From NCBI GenBank assembly GCA_020847395.1, contig JADLCD010000021.1:1-64000 (forward strand): a stretch of DNA of 64,000 nucleotides, read 5' to 3'. Below are positions 17,301 to 27,181 of this stretch, piece by piece; position 1 is the first letter of the stretch, and every line of letters starts with the position of its first letter. Under the pieces are notes generated by a model. That model saw only the letters and a list, made by a program, of their open reading frames with translations. It was not told the DNA's origin and ran no database searches. The stretch comes from Chitinophagaceae bacterium (GTDB taxonomy: Bacteria; Bacteroidota; Bacteroidia; Chitinophagales; Chitinophagaceae). Position numbers and translations under genes: made by a program.

Positions 17301-20045
17301 ATGCAAAGAACCTGCACGATTTTGACTATTTTACTTGGATTAAGTTTTATTTCAACCAAAACTAACGCACAGGTAAATGACACAATACCAACTACTTCAG
17401 TAGACCCTGCATTAATGGGCATCTTCAATCAAACTATTCCAAAAAAATATACCATTGCCGAAATTAAAGTTACCGGCACACAGTATTTTGATCCAAATCT
17501 TGTTACTTCTATTTCCGGCTTAAACGTGGGTGATGAGATAAGAATACCCGGCGGCGATAATTTTTCAAAAGCTATTGAAAAGCTTTGGGGGCAAAATTTA
17601 TTTGCAGATATTGAAGTATACATTACTAAAGTGGAAGGCGACAAAATATGGGTGGAGATTGCCGCAGTAGAACGCCCACGTTTATCAAAAGTAATTTTCA
17701 GAGGGATAAAAAAAGCGGAAGCAACTGATTTAAAAGAGAAAATTGCTATTACTGCCAGCCAGGTAGTAACAGAAGCAAGAAAGCAAAATGCAATTGATGC
17801 TATCCAAAAATTTTATATAGAAAAGGGTTTCCAGGGGGCAACAATAAATGTAATAGAAAGACCCGACACTGCATATACAAATGGTGTTGATTTGATTTTT
17901 GTTGTGGAGAAAGGAGCTAAAGTGAGGATTAATAATATTATTATTGCAGGCAACGAAAATGTTAGTGACCTTAAATTAAAAAAACAGTTCAAAGGGACAA
18001 AGGAAAAAACCAGGCTTTCATTATACCAGGACACAACTAAAAGCCCTTATGGTAATGAAGAACGAATATCTTTCAAAGACTACTTACATAACTACGGCTT
18101 TTTATCGCCAACAAAAACACTGGATTATTTAGACCCGTATTTCAGGTTTAAAGTTTTCAACTCAGCCAAATACAGCGAAAAAAAGTATAAAGAAGATAAG
18201 GAGAAATTGCTTGAATATTACAATTCTCTTGGTTACCGCGATGCGGTTATAGAAAAAGATACTTTGTTCTATAGTAAGAAAGGCAATCTTAATGTAGCCA
18301 TTAAAGTAAATGAGGGTAACAAATATTATTTTGGAAATATTACCTGGAGGGGAAATACCAAATACCCCGATTCATTGCTATCGGTAATTCTTGGTATAAA
18401 AAAGGGCGATATATATGATTTGCAAACATTAAATAAGCGCCTCGGCAAGCAGATTTCTGCAGATGGCGGTGGTGATGTGAGCAGCCTTTACTCCGATAAT
18501 GGATATTTATTTTTTCGTGTAGACCCTGTTGAAACTTCTGTATATAACGATACCATTGATCACGAAATACGTATTACGGAAGGCCCGCAGGCAACGATTA
18601 AACGAATTACAATTTCAGGTAATGATAAAACAAAGGAACATGTGGTAAGAAGGGAATTAAGAACATTACCCGGCGATAAATTCAGCAGGGAATTCCTGAT
18701 TCGCTCTCAGAGAGAAATTGCCAACCTCGGTTATTTTAACCAGGAAAAAATTGGTATCAATCCTGTTCCTAACCCTGATGATGGAACTGTGGATATCAAT
18801 TATACACTCGAAGAAAAATCATCTGACCAGTTAGAGCTTAGTGCCGGCTGGGGTGGTGGTATTGGCTTAACCGGTACCGTGGGCGTTGTGTTTAACAATT
18901 TTTCTATCCGCAATATTTTAAAGAAATCTTCGTGGAGCCCCTTGCCATCGGGAGACGGGCAAAAGCTCAGCCTTCGCTTCCAGTCTAACGGACGATACTT
19001 CCGTTCAACCAACTTCTCGTTTACAGAACCCTGGTTGGGAGGCAAAAAAAGAAATTCGCTTACCGTAAGTTTATATAGTTCTAAATATGCCAATGCATGG
19101 GATCCTTATACATATAGGTATACCAACCAAAGAGCCGACTCTTCTTACCTGAAAGCTTTTGGCGCATCAATTTCTTTAGGAAAACAATTGAAATGGCCGG
19201 ACGACTATTTTACATTGGTATATGCCTTGAATTACACACGGTATAAATTAAAGAACTATCCGGGTTTCTTTTCAGGACTATCTAATGCTACCTCAAACAT
19301 TATAAATCTTAAACTTGCGCTGTCGCGTTCATCTATAGACCAGCCAATTTTTCCCAGGAGGGGTACCAGTTTTATGATCAGCGGCGCCTTTACACCACCA
19401 TATTCTTTGTTTAGAAGTGAAGCCAGTCTTAAAAATGCAGAAAACAAGTATAAGCTGGTGGAGTATCATAAATGGCGTATAAATACGGAGTTTTATGTGC
19501 CATTGGGCACACCTTCGGGCGAAGATAAAAGCAAACAATTTGTTTTAAAGTTTGCGGCTAAATACGGGTTCATTGGCAGGTATAATAAAAACCTGGATAT
19601 ATCACCATTTGAGCGCTTTCAGGTGGGTGATGCGGGACTGACCAATAACTTTGGTATACTAGGTTATGATATTATTGCACACAGGGGTTATCCTGTGTAT
19701 AATACTTCTGATCCTACTAATAACCCCGATCAGCAATCTACCACTACCTTCTTCACTATATTTAACAAGTATACAATGGAGTTAAGGTATCCTTTTGCAA
19801 CCAACCCCAGCAGCACCATATATGGCTTGGCATTTTTTGAAGCAGCCAATGGATGGTATGAGTTTAAAGACTGGAATCCCTTCCGCTTACGCCGGTCTGT
19901 GGGCTTAGGCGCAAGGTTTTATCTGCCGATGTTTGGTTTGCTTGGCTTTGACTATGGATTAGGGCTTGATCGCCTTTCTGCCCCGGGTGCAACGTTTAAA
20001 GATGCAACAAGGTTTACCTTTATGCTTGGCTTTGAACCGGAATAA
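17301..20045 (+). CDS. bamA: Outer-membrane protein assembly factor BamA
   Basis: An essential Omp85 insertase that folds beta-barrel proteins into the outer membrane. 914 residues: a signal peptide ending at TKTNA, several POTRA domains (about residues 50-490, for example KYTIAEIKVTGTQYF and ATIKRITISGNDKTKEHVV), then the 16-strand barrel (about 510-914) starting ELSAGWGGGIGLTGTVGV. The conserved barrel loop segment is seen as GDAGLTNNFGILGYD. It is 78 nt after uppS and 62 nt before the first OmpH gene, matching a co-expressed envelope-assembly operon. Confidence 0.96.
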   Translation: MQRTCTILTILLGLSFISTKTNAQVNDTIPTTSVDPALMGIFNQTIPKKYTIAEIKVTGTQYFDPNLVTSISGLNVGDEIRIPGGDNFSKAIEKLWGQNLFADIEVYITKVEGDKIWVEIAAVERPRLSKVIFRGIKKAEATDLKEKIAITASQVVTEARKQNAIDAIQKFYIEKGFQGATINVIERPDTAYTNGVDLIFVVEKGAKVRINNIIIAGNENVSDLKLKKQFKGTKEKTRLSLYQDTTKSPYGNEERISFKDYLHNYGFLSPTKTLDYLDPYFRFKVFNSAKYSEKKYKEDKEKLLEYYNSLGYRDAVIEKDTLFYSKKGNLNVAIKVNEGNKYYFGNITWRGNTKYPDSLLSVILGIKKGDIYDLQTLNKRLGKQISADGGGDVSSLYSDNGYLFFRVDPVETSVYNDTIDHEIRITEGPQATIKRITISGNDKTKEHVVRRELRTLPGDKFSREFLIRSQREIANLGYFNQEKIGINPVPNPDDGTVDINYTLEEKSSDQLELSAGWGGGIGLTGTVGVVFNNFSIRNILKKSSWSPLPSGDGQKLSLRFQSNGRYFRSTNFSFTEPWLGGKKRNSLTVSLYSSKYANAWDPYTYRYTNQRADSSYLKAFGASISLGKQLKWPDDYFTLVYALNYTRYKLKNYPGFFSGLSNATSNIINLKLALSRSSIDQPIFPRRGTSFMISGAFTPPYSLFRSEASLKNAENKYKLVEYHKWRINTEFYVPLGTPSGEDKSKQFVLKFAAKYGFIGRYNKNLDISPFERFQVGDAGLTNNFGILGYDIIAHRGYPVYNTSDPTNNPDQQSTTTFFTIFNKYTMELRYPFATNPSSTIYGLAFFEAANGWYEFKDWNPFRLRRSVGLGARFYLPMFGLLGFDYGLGLDRLSAPGATFKDATRFTFMLGFEPE

Positions 20046-20107
20046 TATTTGAAAGCAATGCTGTATTTTACAGTGTATATTTCAGCCTAACTTTTAAAAC
20101 AACGTGT

Positions 20108-20620
20108 ATGAAGAAAATACTTTTTATTGCCTGCATATGTTTTGCTGCTTTTACAGCAAATGCGCAGCGCTATGCTATTCTTGATACTAAATTTATTTTA
20201 GATAAACTTCCGGAGTATAAAGACGCGCAAAAGCAACTCGATCAATTCAGCGCTTCGTGGCAAAAAGAATTAGATGGACTGCAGAATAACCTCGATAAAA
20301 TGTACCGCGATTTTGATGCCGAGCAGGTGATGCTGAGTGATGATTTAAAGAAGAAAAGAGAAGACGAATTGTTTAATAAAGAAAAGGAACTGCGTGATTT
20401 ACAGCGTAAACGTTTTGGTTTTGAAGGAGACCTGTTTAAAAAAAGGCAGGAACTCATAAAACCTATACAGGATAAGGTTTACAATGCAGTACAGAAGCTG
20501 GCTGTGGAAAAAGGCTATGATTTTATTTTAGACAAAAGTGAAGGAATTACCGTTATCTTTGCCGACCCCAAATTAGATCGTAGTGAGGATATTTTGAAGA
20601 TGCTTGGGGTAACTAAATAA
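20108..20620 (+). CDS. OmpH/Skp-family periplasmic chaperone (1)
   Basis: A 170-residue periplasmic holdase for unfolded outer-membrane proteins. The signal peptide ends at TANAQ; then RYAILDTKFILDKLPEYKDA (Skp N-terminal core), a long charged coiled coil (residues about 45-125) forming the tentacle, and a C-terminal core strand returning as YDFILDKSEGITVIFAD. Lies directly downstream of bamA; the adjacent second copy is a paralogue. Confidence 0.93.
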   Translation: MKKILFIACICFAAFTANAQRYAILDTKFILDKLPEYKDAQKQLDQFSASWQKELDGLQNNLDKMYRDFDAEQVMLSDDLKKKREDELFNKEKELRDLQRKRFGFEGDLFKKRQELIKPIQDKVYNAVQKLAVEKGYDFILDKSEGITVIFADPKLDRSEDILKMLGVTK

Positions 20621-20700
20621 ATGTTAAAGGCTTTTATTAACCAAACTAACTGAATCAATTTTTCATCTTTACATACAATTAAAAGCACATTAAAATTAAT

Positions 20701-21282
20701 ATGAAAAAGGTTTTATCCCTGGTAGCGGTAAGTTTTGCACTGGTACTGATTGGAAACGTTGCAAATGCACAAAACAAATTCGGGCATGTTAATATTGAAG
20801 AAGTTGTATCCTTGATGCCTGACATTAAAAAAGCAGATTCAATCCTGCAAAAATTCCGCAAAGATTCACTTGATAACGCTTTGCCATTTTATGTTGGTGA
20901 ATATAAACGCAAAGATTCAATAGCTAAATCTCCTGCTACACCTGCAGCTATCAAGCAGCAGGTGCAGCAGGAAGCAGCAAATTACCTGCAGATTATCCAA
21001 AACTGGGATCAATATTTACAAAGCGAAATGCAGAGAAAACAGGGTGAAGTATTGAATCCATATTTTTCTAAAGCATATGAACTAATCAGTACCGTAGCTA
21101 AAGAAAATGGTTATACATGGGTATTCAAACAAGAAGGTTTGTGGGTAGCACCACCAGCAGATGATCTACTACCTTTAGTGGCTAAAAAGTTAGGAGTTAA
21201 ATTACCAACTGGCGCTGCCGGTGTTGATCAGCCTGGTACAAAAGAAGCTGTAAAACCTGCTACAGGAGCAAAAAAACAATAA
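20701..21282 (+). CDS. OmpH/Skp-family periplasmic chaperone (2)
   Basis: A 193-residue paralogue of the preceding gene. Signal peptide ending ANAQN, N-terminal core KFGHVNIEEVVSLMPDIKKA, shorter coiled coil (residues about 70-125), C-terminal core YTWVFKQEGLWVAPPADD, then a lysine/alanine/proline tail. The tandem pair after bamA is common in Bacteroidota. A clear terminator follows, so the bamA-ompH transcript probably ends here and murI has its own promoter. Confidence 0.9.
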   Translation: MKKVLSLVAVSFALVLIGNVANAQNKFGHVNIEEVVSLMPDIKKADSILQKFRKDSLDNALPFYVGEYKRKDSIAKSPATPAAIKQQVQQEAANYLQIIQNWDQYLQSEMQRKQGEVLNPYFSKAYELISTVAKENGYTWVFKQEGLWVAPPADDLLPLVAKKLGVKLPTGAAGVDQPGTKEAVKPATGAKKQ

Positions 21283-21303
21283 TTATATCATTTACTTTTA
21301 TAT

Positions 21304-21338
21304 AAGCCGTTCCATAAAAGGAGCGGCTTTTTTTATTT
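21304..21338 (+). terminator. Intrinsic terminator after the OmpH pair
   Basis: AAGCCGTTCC / GGAGCGGCTT stem (one G-T pair) with loop ATAAAA, followed by TTTTTATTT. It ends the bamA-ompH-ompH transcript. Confidence 0.88.
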
Positions 21339-21350
21339 AAGCTGAAATCT

Positions 21351-21358
21351 TTTCTTTG
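21351..21358 (+). promoter_or_regulatory. Probable -7 element of murI
   Basis: TTTCTTTG, four bases before the murI ATG at 21363: the same geometry as at 3684 and 12027, although the second base is T rather than A. It lies right after the preceding terminator, suggesting a leaderless murI mRNA. Confidence 0.45.
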
Positions 21359-21362
21359 TTGT

Positions 21363-22214
21363 ATGAATCAACAGCCTATTGGAGTATTCGATTCCGGCTA
21401 CGGCGGGTTAACTGTTTTGAAAGAAATTATAAAAAAACTGCCGCAGTACGATTATGTTTATTTAGGCGATAATGCGAGGGCGCCTTATGGCACCAGGTCG
21501 TTTGAAAGCGTGTATCACTATACGTTAGAATGTGTGCAATGGCTTTTTGCAAAAGGATGCCCGCTGATAATATTAGCCTGCAATACTGCTTCGGCAAAAG
21601 CATTGCGCACTATACAGCAAAACGATCTGCCAAAAATAGCTCCGCATAACAGGGTGCTTGGTGTAATACGCCCAACAACAGAAAAAATTGGTGATTATAC
21701 CAAAACAAATGAAGTAGGTATATTGGCAACAGCAGGTACGGTTTTGTCTGAATCTTATATTATTGAAACAAATAAATTTTATCCCGAAGTAAACGTGTTT
21801 CAGCAGGCATGCCCTATGTGGGTGCCCTTAGTTGAAAATAATGAATACAACAGCGCCGGGGCAGATTATTTTATTGAAAAAGATCTGAAGAAATTATTGA
21901 GTCAATCTGGAAATATAGATACCATATTATTAGCCTGCACACATTATCCTTTGCTAAAAAATAAAATACAACAGTTTTTGCCAGGCGGTATCAGCTTGCT
22001 ATCGCAGGGCGAAATTGTGGCGGATAGTCTTGCTGATTACCTGGTTCGCCATCCTGAAATGGAAGAAAGATGCAGCAAACATGCTGAACTGGAATTTTTT
22101 ACCACCGACTCGCCGGCAGATTTTGATGCGCATGCTACCATATTTTTAGGCAGGGATACCCATGCAAAGCATACCAACCTGGAAGAAGTAAAACTTGCCG
22201 GAAAAAATGCCTGA
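21363..22214 (+). CDS. murI: Glutamate racemase
   Basis: Interconverts L- and D-glutamate to supply D-Glu for peptidoglycan. 283 residues. The FDSGYGGLTVLKEI N-terminal motif, catalytic Cys73 in LACNTASAKA and Cys192 in LACTHYPLL are all present. The ATG at 21363 is the only sensible start. It lies between a terminator and the rpmH promoter, so it is probably transcribed alone. Confidence 0.96.
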   Translation: MNQQPIGVFDSGYGGLTVLKEIIKKLPQYDYVYLGDNARAPYGTRSFESVYHYTLECVQWLFAKGCPLIILACNTASAKALRTIQQNDLPKIAPHNRVLGVIRPTTEKIGDYTKTNEVGILATAGTVLSESYIIETNKFYPEVNVFQQACPMWVPLVENNEYNSAGADYFIEKDLKKLLSQSGNIDTILLACTHYPLLKNKIQQFLPGGISLLSQGEIVADSLADYLVRHPEMEERCSKHAELEFFTTDSPADFDAHATIFLGRDTHAKHTNLEEVKLAGKNA

Positions 22215-22232
22215 AATATGAAGCTGAACCCT

Positions 22233-22240
22233 TACCTTTG
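22233..22240 (+). promoter_or_regulatory. -7 promoter element of rpmH
   Basis: TACCTTTG followed by CCGTCCT. The same TACCTTTGCCGTCCT string precedes rpsT on the minus strand (51178-51192). It leaves a leader of about 115 nt before the rpmH ATG. Confidence 0.6.
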
Positions 22241-22359
22241 CCGTCCTTTCATCCAGCCTGGGCAGAAAGGGTGTGGTGACCCGTCTGTAAAAGGTAAATG
22301 GCTTTGAAAACTGTCCGCTTCTCCGGGCTATTATTCAAAAAGTGAAAAAGTAAAATAAA

Positions 22360-22515
22360 ATGAAACGTACATTTCAGCCGCATAAGCGCCGTCGTAAAAC
22401 AGTACATGGTTTTCGTAAACGTATGCAAACTGCTAACGGTCGCAAAGTATTGGCAAGCCGTCGTAAAAAAGGCCGTAAAAAGCTGACTATTTCCGACGAG
22501 AAAGGAGCAAAATAA
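22360..22515 (+). CDS. rpmH: 50S ribosomal protein L34
   Basis: A 51-residue, very basic ribosomal protein of the large subunit. It begins [18 protein letters not shown] and continues through [18 protein letters not shown], the universal L34 pattern. The ATG at 22360 follows an AAAAGTAAAATAAA stretch. Classic rpmH-rnpA-yidD order follows. A perfect stem-loop lies between rpmH and rnpA, so rpmH can be expressed on its own. Confidence 0.97.
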   Translation: MKRTFQPHKRRRKTVHGFRKRMQTANGRKVLASRRKKGRKKLTISDEKGAK

Positions 22516-22570
22516 TATACGATTTTGATTTGCAGGCGCAAGCCGCAGATCATTGTAATAAAAATCTTTC

Positions 22571-22595
22571 ATAGCCCTGTTTCAGGGCTATTTTT
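22571..22595 (+). terminator. Terminator after rpmH overlapping a -7-like box for rnpA
   Basis: ATAGCCCTG TTT CAGGGCTAT, a perfect 9-bp stem with triloop, then TTTT. The end of the stem and the T-run (22589-22596) also read TATTTTTG, an exact TAnnTTTG match, 7 nt before the rnpA start. Confidence 0.75.
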
Positions 22596-22603
22596 GTGTA
22601 CCA

Positions 22604-23017
22604 TTGGCAAAGAAATTCACTTTAAAAAAAACAGAGCGGTTAAAAAGCCGCAAAAGCATTGACCGGTTATTCAATGCCGGGCAAAGCTTTTTTATACATC
22701 CGTTTAAAGTGCATTATATAATAACTGCCGCAAATAACAGCAGCGCAACATCATTACAGGCAGGCGTTACCGTTAGTACAAGAAATTTTAAAAAAGCGGT
22801 TGACCGCAACAGGATAAAAAGAATTACAAGAGAAGCATACCGGCTTCAAAAAGACCCCTTGCAGCAAAAGTTAGCCAATACACAAAAAAGTATAAACATA
22901 TTTTTTGTGTATGTAAGCAGGGAAATATCTTCTTTTGCACAAATGCATGAAAAACTAAGGTTAATTTTGGAAAGACTTATTCAAAAACTGGATGAAAAAA
23001 ATACTGCAAATACTTAG
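22604..23017 (+). CDS. rnpA: Ribonuclease P protein component
   Basis: The protein cofactor of RNase P for tRNA 5' maturation. 137 residues, starting [20 protein letters not shown] and carrying the RNR signature region as [18 protein letters not shown]. No in-frame ATG exists near the N-terminus; the family alignment places the start at TTG 22604 (read M-A-K-K-F). This rare start codon would keep expression low. The last 26 nt overlap yidD. Confidence 0.94.
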   Translation: MAKKFTLKKTERLKSRKSIDRLFNAGQSFFIHPFKVHYIITAANNSSATSLQAGVTVSTRNFKKAVDRNRIKRITREAYRLQKDPLQQKLANTQKSINIFFVYVSREISSFAQMHEKLRLILERLIQKLDEKNTANT

Positions 23018-23222
23018 CCTGCCTTTTATCTGGTTAATCAGGTTATACCAGGCTGTTATATCTCCTATACTTGGCCCTAAGTGCAGGTTTACGCCCACAT
23101 GCTCGCAATATGGTATCGAGGCATTTAAAAAATATGGTTTGATAAAAGGATTATGGCTTACCGTAAAACGCATCAGCCGCTGCCATCCGTGGGGTGGTCA
23201 TGGGTATGATCCGGTGCCGTAA
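22992..23222 (+). CDS. yidD: Membrane protein insertion efficiency factor
   Basis: A 76-residue membrane-associated protein of the YidD/DUF37 family, helping YidC-dependent insertion. Signature: PCRFTP-type [20 protein letters not shown], then [14 protein letters not shown] with the conserved cysteines. It overlaps the rnpA end by 26 nt in another frame, so the two are translationally coupled. The usual next gene, yidC, is absent; an aminopeptidase P gene follows. Confidence 0.95.
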   Translation: MKKILQILSLPFIWLIRLYQAVISPILGPKCRFTPTCSQYGIEAFKKYGLIKGLWLTVKRISRCHPWGGHGYDPVP

Positions 23223-23357
23223 TTTTTTTAATGTGTTATAACATTTGCTTTTTTGAATGGTGAAGAAAACAATAGCAGTTAAATGATTTAATGGAATTGC
23301 TATAATCGTTGATTTTAGAAAGATTAGATTTTCACTTTATTGATAATTATAGTTACG

Positions 23358-24743
23358 ATGTTTAATAAAGAAACGTATATAAAAAGGAGAAATGAATTAA
23401 AGAGATTGGTTAAAGAAGGGATCATTCTGCTGGCAGGAAATGAAGAGAGCAGTATGAATTACAAAGATAATCTTTATCATTTCCGGCAGGATAGCAGTTT
23501 TTTGTATTATACAGGTATTAACAGGCCTTCCCTGTTTTTTGTAATTGATATTGACAGTAATACTGAAACAATTTTCGGGAATGAGGCAACGATTGATGAT
23601 ATTGTATGGACAGGAGTTGTACAAACCGTTAAAGAACAGGCAGAGCAATCCGGAATAACAAATGTTGCGGCAATAGAAAAATTACCGGCGCTGCTTCATC
23701 GAAATATTGATGCAGGAAGATCAATACATTATTTGCAGCCCTACAGACCCGAAGCTGCGATTAAGTTAAATGAGTGGTTGAAAATTCCTTTTGGTGAGAT
23801 AGATAACAAAGCCTCTGTTACGCTTATAAAAGCCATTGTTAAGCAGCGTTCCATAAAAACGGGCGAAGAGATTGCAGAAATTGAAAAGGCAATCAATGTT
23901 ACTGCCGATATGCAGGTAAAAGCAATGCAACTATCATGCGAAGGAATACCGGAATACCAGGTTGCAGGGCAATTGGAAGGTCTTGCAAAAAGTGCCGGAG
24001 GCAATCTTTCTTTTCCTACGATACTTACTACACAGGGGCAGTATTTACACAATCATGCAGGGAATAATATACTAAAGAATGGGCAACTTTTACTTTGTGA
24101 TTGTGGCGCAGAGCTGCAATCACATTATGCCGGTGATTTAACCCGCACTTCGCCTGTTGGTGGCAGATTCAGCAGTTTGCAAAAAGATGTATATAATATT
24201 GTTCTTAATGCGCAGGAGGCCGCATTAGCTGCGCTAAAACCCGGCACAAGATTTCTCGATATACATTTATTGGCCTGTGAAAAGCTTGCTGAAGGTCTTA
24301 AGCTGATTGGTTTGATGAAAGGAGATGTAAAGGAAGCTGTTGCAACAGGTGCACATACTTTATTTTTTCAATGTGGACTTGGTCATATGATGGGGCTTGA
24401 TGTGCATGATATGGAAAATCTTGGAGAGCAATATGTAGGCTATACAGATGATCTGAAAAAAAGTACAGCGTTTGGATTAAAATCGCTGCGGCTGGCAAAA
24501 GCGTTAGAAGAAGGATTTGTAGTAACCATTGAACCCGGTTTGTATTTTATTCCGGAATTAATGGATTTATGGAAAGCAGAAAATAAACATACTGCATTTA
24601 TAAATTATGATAAGCTGGATGCTTTCAGAAATTTTGGAGGTATCAGAATAGAGGATGATGCTTTTATTACAGCAGGCGGAAGCCGTATTTTAGGTAAACC
24701 TTTAGCCAAAACAACACAGCAGATAGAAGCACTTTGCGGGTAA
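23358..24743 (+). CDS. Aminopeptidase P-type Xaa-Pro peptidase (M24B)
   Basis: A 461-residue cytoplasmic dimetal peptidase that removes N-terminal residues before proline. The N-terminal creatinase-like domain (residues about 1-170) precedes the pita-bread catalytic domain. The metal ligands are visible in CDCGAELQSHYAGDLTRT, CGLGHMMGLDVHD, VTIEPGLYF and GGIRIEDDAF. The open frame reaches a TTG at 23340, but the ATG at 23358 (MFNKETYIKRR) matches the family. It lies downstream of yidD with a 135-nt gap. Confidence 0.93.
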   Translation: MFNKETYIKRRNELKRLVKEGIILLAGNEESSMNYKDNLYHFRQDSSFLYYTGINRPSLFFVIDIDSNTETIFGNEATIDDIVWTGVVQTVKEQAEQSGITNVAAIEKLPALLHRNIDAGRSIHYLQPYRPEAAIKLNEWLKIPFGEIDNKASVTLIKAIVKQRSIKTGEEIAEIEKAINVTADMQVKAMQLSCEGIPEYQVAGQLEGLAKSAGGNLSFPTILTTQGQYLHNHAGNNILKNGQLLLCDCGAELQSHYAGDLTRTSPVGGRFSSLQKDVYNIVLNAQEAALAALKPGTRFLDIHLLACEKLAEGLKLIGLMKGDVKEAVATGAHTLFFQCGLGHMMGLDVHDMENLGEQYVGYTDDLKKSTAFGLKSLRLAKALEEGFVVTIEPGLYFIPELMDLWKAENKHTAFINYDKLDAFRNFGGIRIEDDAFITAGGSRILGKPLAKTTQQIEALCG

Positions 24744-24811
24744 TTAAGCTATATAGATAGCCGTTATTAGTAGCATTAACAGTAATACATATTTTATTAT
24801 GTGTTTAACTA

Positions 24812-27181
24812 TTAATTAATTATTTTCCTCACCGTTCTCGCGCCAAATACCCTGCCTGCAGTTTTATCGTAGTTCGCTTCAACCCTTACGGTTATTTTTG
24901 TTTTTCCTGAAATGAGTTGAGGTGGCAGATCATAAAATTCATTATAAAATTTTCCTGTTTCACCACCCATCCATTCTACGGTTTGTATTTTCTCGCCATC
25001 AACAACAATATCAAACCTGCGGTCTTTATCATCGCCGATATATACAAACAACAAACGATTAGGCATGGAAGAATCAACCTTCATTTCAAAAGCAAAATAA
25101 CTTGCCTTCCTTGCTTCTCTTCCATTAATGCCCAATGCATCGCTCACGTAAGACCTTTCACCGGCAGTTAAATTATGGTCACGCTCCGGCTGCATTTCGC
25201 CAATCCGGAAATAATCAATCGTCATGTCTTCAATCTCTTTCTGTTTCTTTTTCTCTGCTTCATATTCCGCCTGCCGCGTTTGCCATTGCGTTTCTGTAAA
25301 AAAATCCCAGTATACATTATAATACTCCTGCGACACAGCATAAAATGGTTTTAATGCAACATCTTTCGGCATACCGGCTTTATTTAAATTAAAAGCAAGT
25401 ATTGAAGAGTTTGTTTTTTCAATCCATGCTTTTGGGTCGCGATTATCTGTCATTAAAACCGGCACGCCATATACCGGGTCAGGCGTTTCATTTCCTAAAA
25501 TGCCTGCAAGCAATACCGGGCCATACAACAACGCAATCCTGTCTTTATTATCAGGCATACTTTCAGTATACAATTCCATCGGAAATTCAACCGATACTTT
25601 ATCATTATTCTTCCATGCGCTTCTTATAGTTAAAAAACCTTCATCATCTTTTTGCACCGGCACTACTTTATCATTCACTTTTACGATGGCTGTTTGCTTT
25701 GCCCACCAGGGCTGGCGGATATGCACCGCAAACGATTCCTTTTTTTTAGGATGAAGTATTATCTCCGTCTTGTTGCCTGAAGGAAAATTGGTGTTCTGTT
25801 CTATAATAGCATTCCTTGCTTTCCAGTTTAGTGAAGAAGGAATAAAAAGATTTACATACAAACTTCCATCTTTTCCTTCGGCATAAATATTTTCCGCATA
25901 TTTGGAATGATTTTCCATACCCGTGCCAACGCAGCAGGTAAATGTATTAAACTGGTCGCTGAATGTTTTGCGGGTGCCCATGCGAAGCGGTACAAAATAA
26001 CACATCATGCCATCCTCGTGATTTTGCGAGGCAAGAATATGATTATATAAAGCCCGCTCATAATAATCGCCTAAGGCGGCGCTGGGCTGCCATGCAAACA
26101 AATGCCTTGTGAACTTCAGCATATTATAGGTATTGCATGTTTCGCTTGTATTATCACTCAGCCTGTCATTCAGCTTATCTTCTTCACCACAATATTCATA
26201 GTTACTGTTTCCGCCATTTACATAGGTATGATGATGTACCATTGTTTGCCAAAAGAAAGACGCGATGGTTTTATCTCGTTCATTCCCGGTTAACTCATAT
26301 TGCCTCGCGCTACCAATGGCTTTAGGTACCTGTGTATTGGAATGTTTGCCGGGCATAGGGTCAATTTTTTCCGACAGCGGCTTCATCACAAAATCATCAT
26401 AAAATTTATAGGAGAGTTCGAGATATTTTTTATTACCGGTAATGCTATATATGTTAGCCAGCACATCATTCATGCCACCATATTCACAGCGAAGCATTTG
26501 CTGTATCTGCGCTTCATTTAAATTTTTCAGCACATCGCCTGCCCAGTCTGCCATGCCCGTAGCCACATGTAAAGCTGTTGTATTGCCGCAATATAAATAT
26601 GCATCAATCAGCCCGCTTATTACTTTATGTACAGTATACCACGGCGACCAGCCACCATTCAAATCAAAACCGCCTGATTTTATTTCTCCTCTTTTTAGTT
26701 TTCCAAAAATGGAATCTTCATTTGGTATAGCGCCCACATAACCTGTTTTACGTGCCTGCTGGCAACGCAACAATTCAGCGCTTATATAATCAACCCTTCT
26801 TTTAAATTCCGGATTTCCTGTTGAAGCATAAAACATTGCACAGGCAGAAAGGTAATGACCGAGCGTATGGCCGGCAACGCCTTCTTTTTCCCAACCTCCG
26901 TATACTTCAGCTTTTACCGGCAAGCCGGCATTTTTATAAAAACTGTGCAAGAGCCTGTCTGGCTCAAGCTGCAATAAATACGCAGCATCCTTTTGCATGG
27001 CATTTTTAAAAGGGCTATTGCCTGTTAACCTTATATCAGCAAGGTTAAATGCATATGCTTTAATGGTTACAACCGGTTTAACTTTTACGGCAGTATTATT
27101 TCTTTCAGGAACATAAGATTGCGCTGTAACAAACCCGTAAAAAAACAGGAACAAAACCGCAATACTGATTTTACACTTCAT
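24812..27181 (-). CDS. Glycoside hydrolase family 127 (beta-L-arabinofuranosidase, DUF1680)
   Basis: A 789-residue secreted enzyme with a signal peptide ending FVTAQ. GH127 uses a zinc-bound cysteine nucleophile; the required set is visible: Glu347 and Cys349 in SETCNTYN, and Cys416-Cys417 in FTCCVGTGMENH, spaced as in HypBA1. An (alpha/alpha)6 barrel occupies about residues 40-460 and beta-sandwich domains follow. Likely substrate: beta-L-arabinofuranosides from plant hydroxyproline-rich glycoproteins or pectin. It is a single gene with no SusCD or other arabinan enzymes next to it, so it is an isolated degradative gene. Confidence 0.92.
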   Translation of the reverse strand: MKCKISIAVLFLFFYGFVTAQSYVPERNNTAVKVKPVVTIKAYAFNLADIRLTGNSPFKNAMQKDAAYLLQLEPDRLLHSFYKNAGLPVKAEVYGGWEKEGVAGHTLGHYLSACAMFYASTGNPEFKRRVDYISAELLRCQQARKTGYVGAIPNEDSIFGKLKRGEIKSGGFDLNGGWSPWYTVHKVISGLIDAYLYCGNTTALHVATGMADWAGDVLKNLNEAQIQQMLRCEYGGMNDVLANIYSITGNKKYLELSYKFYDDFVMKPLSEKIDPMPGKHSNTQVPKAIGSARQYELTGNERDKTIASFFWQTMVHHHTYVNGGNSNYEYCGEEDKLNDRLSDNTSETCNTYNMLKFTRHLFAWQPSAALGDYYERALYNHILASQNHEDGMMCYFVPLRMGTRKTFSDQFNTFTCCVGTGMENHSKYAENIYAEGKDGSLYVNLFIPSSLNWKARNAIIEQNTNFPSGNKTEIILHPKKKESFAVHIRQPWWAKQTAIVKVNDKVVPVQKDDEGFLTIRSAWKNNDKVSVEFPMELYTESMPDNKDRIALLYGPVLLAGILGNETPDPVYGVPVLMTDNRDPKAWIEKTNSSILAFNLNKAGMPKDVALKPFYAVSQEYYNVYWDFFTETQWQTRQAEYEAEKKKQKEIEDMTIDYFRIGEMQPERDHNLTAGERSYVSDALGINGREARKASYFAFEMKVDSSMPNRLLFVYIGDDKDRRFDIVVDGEKIQTVEWMGGETGKFYNEFYDLPPQLISGKTKITVRVEANYDKTAGRVFGARTVRKIIN

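Noticed and set aside
22249-22572. A 107-codon minus-strand frame over the rpmH region
   Set aside because: It is antisense to rpmH, which is unambiguous ribosomal protein L34 on the plus strand.
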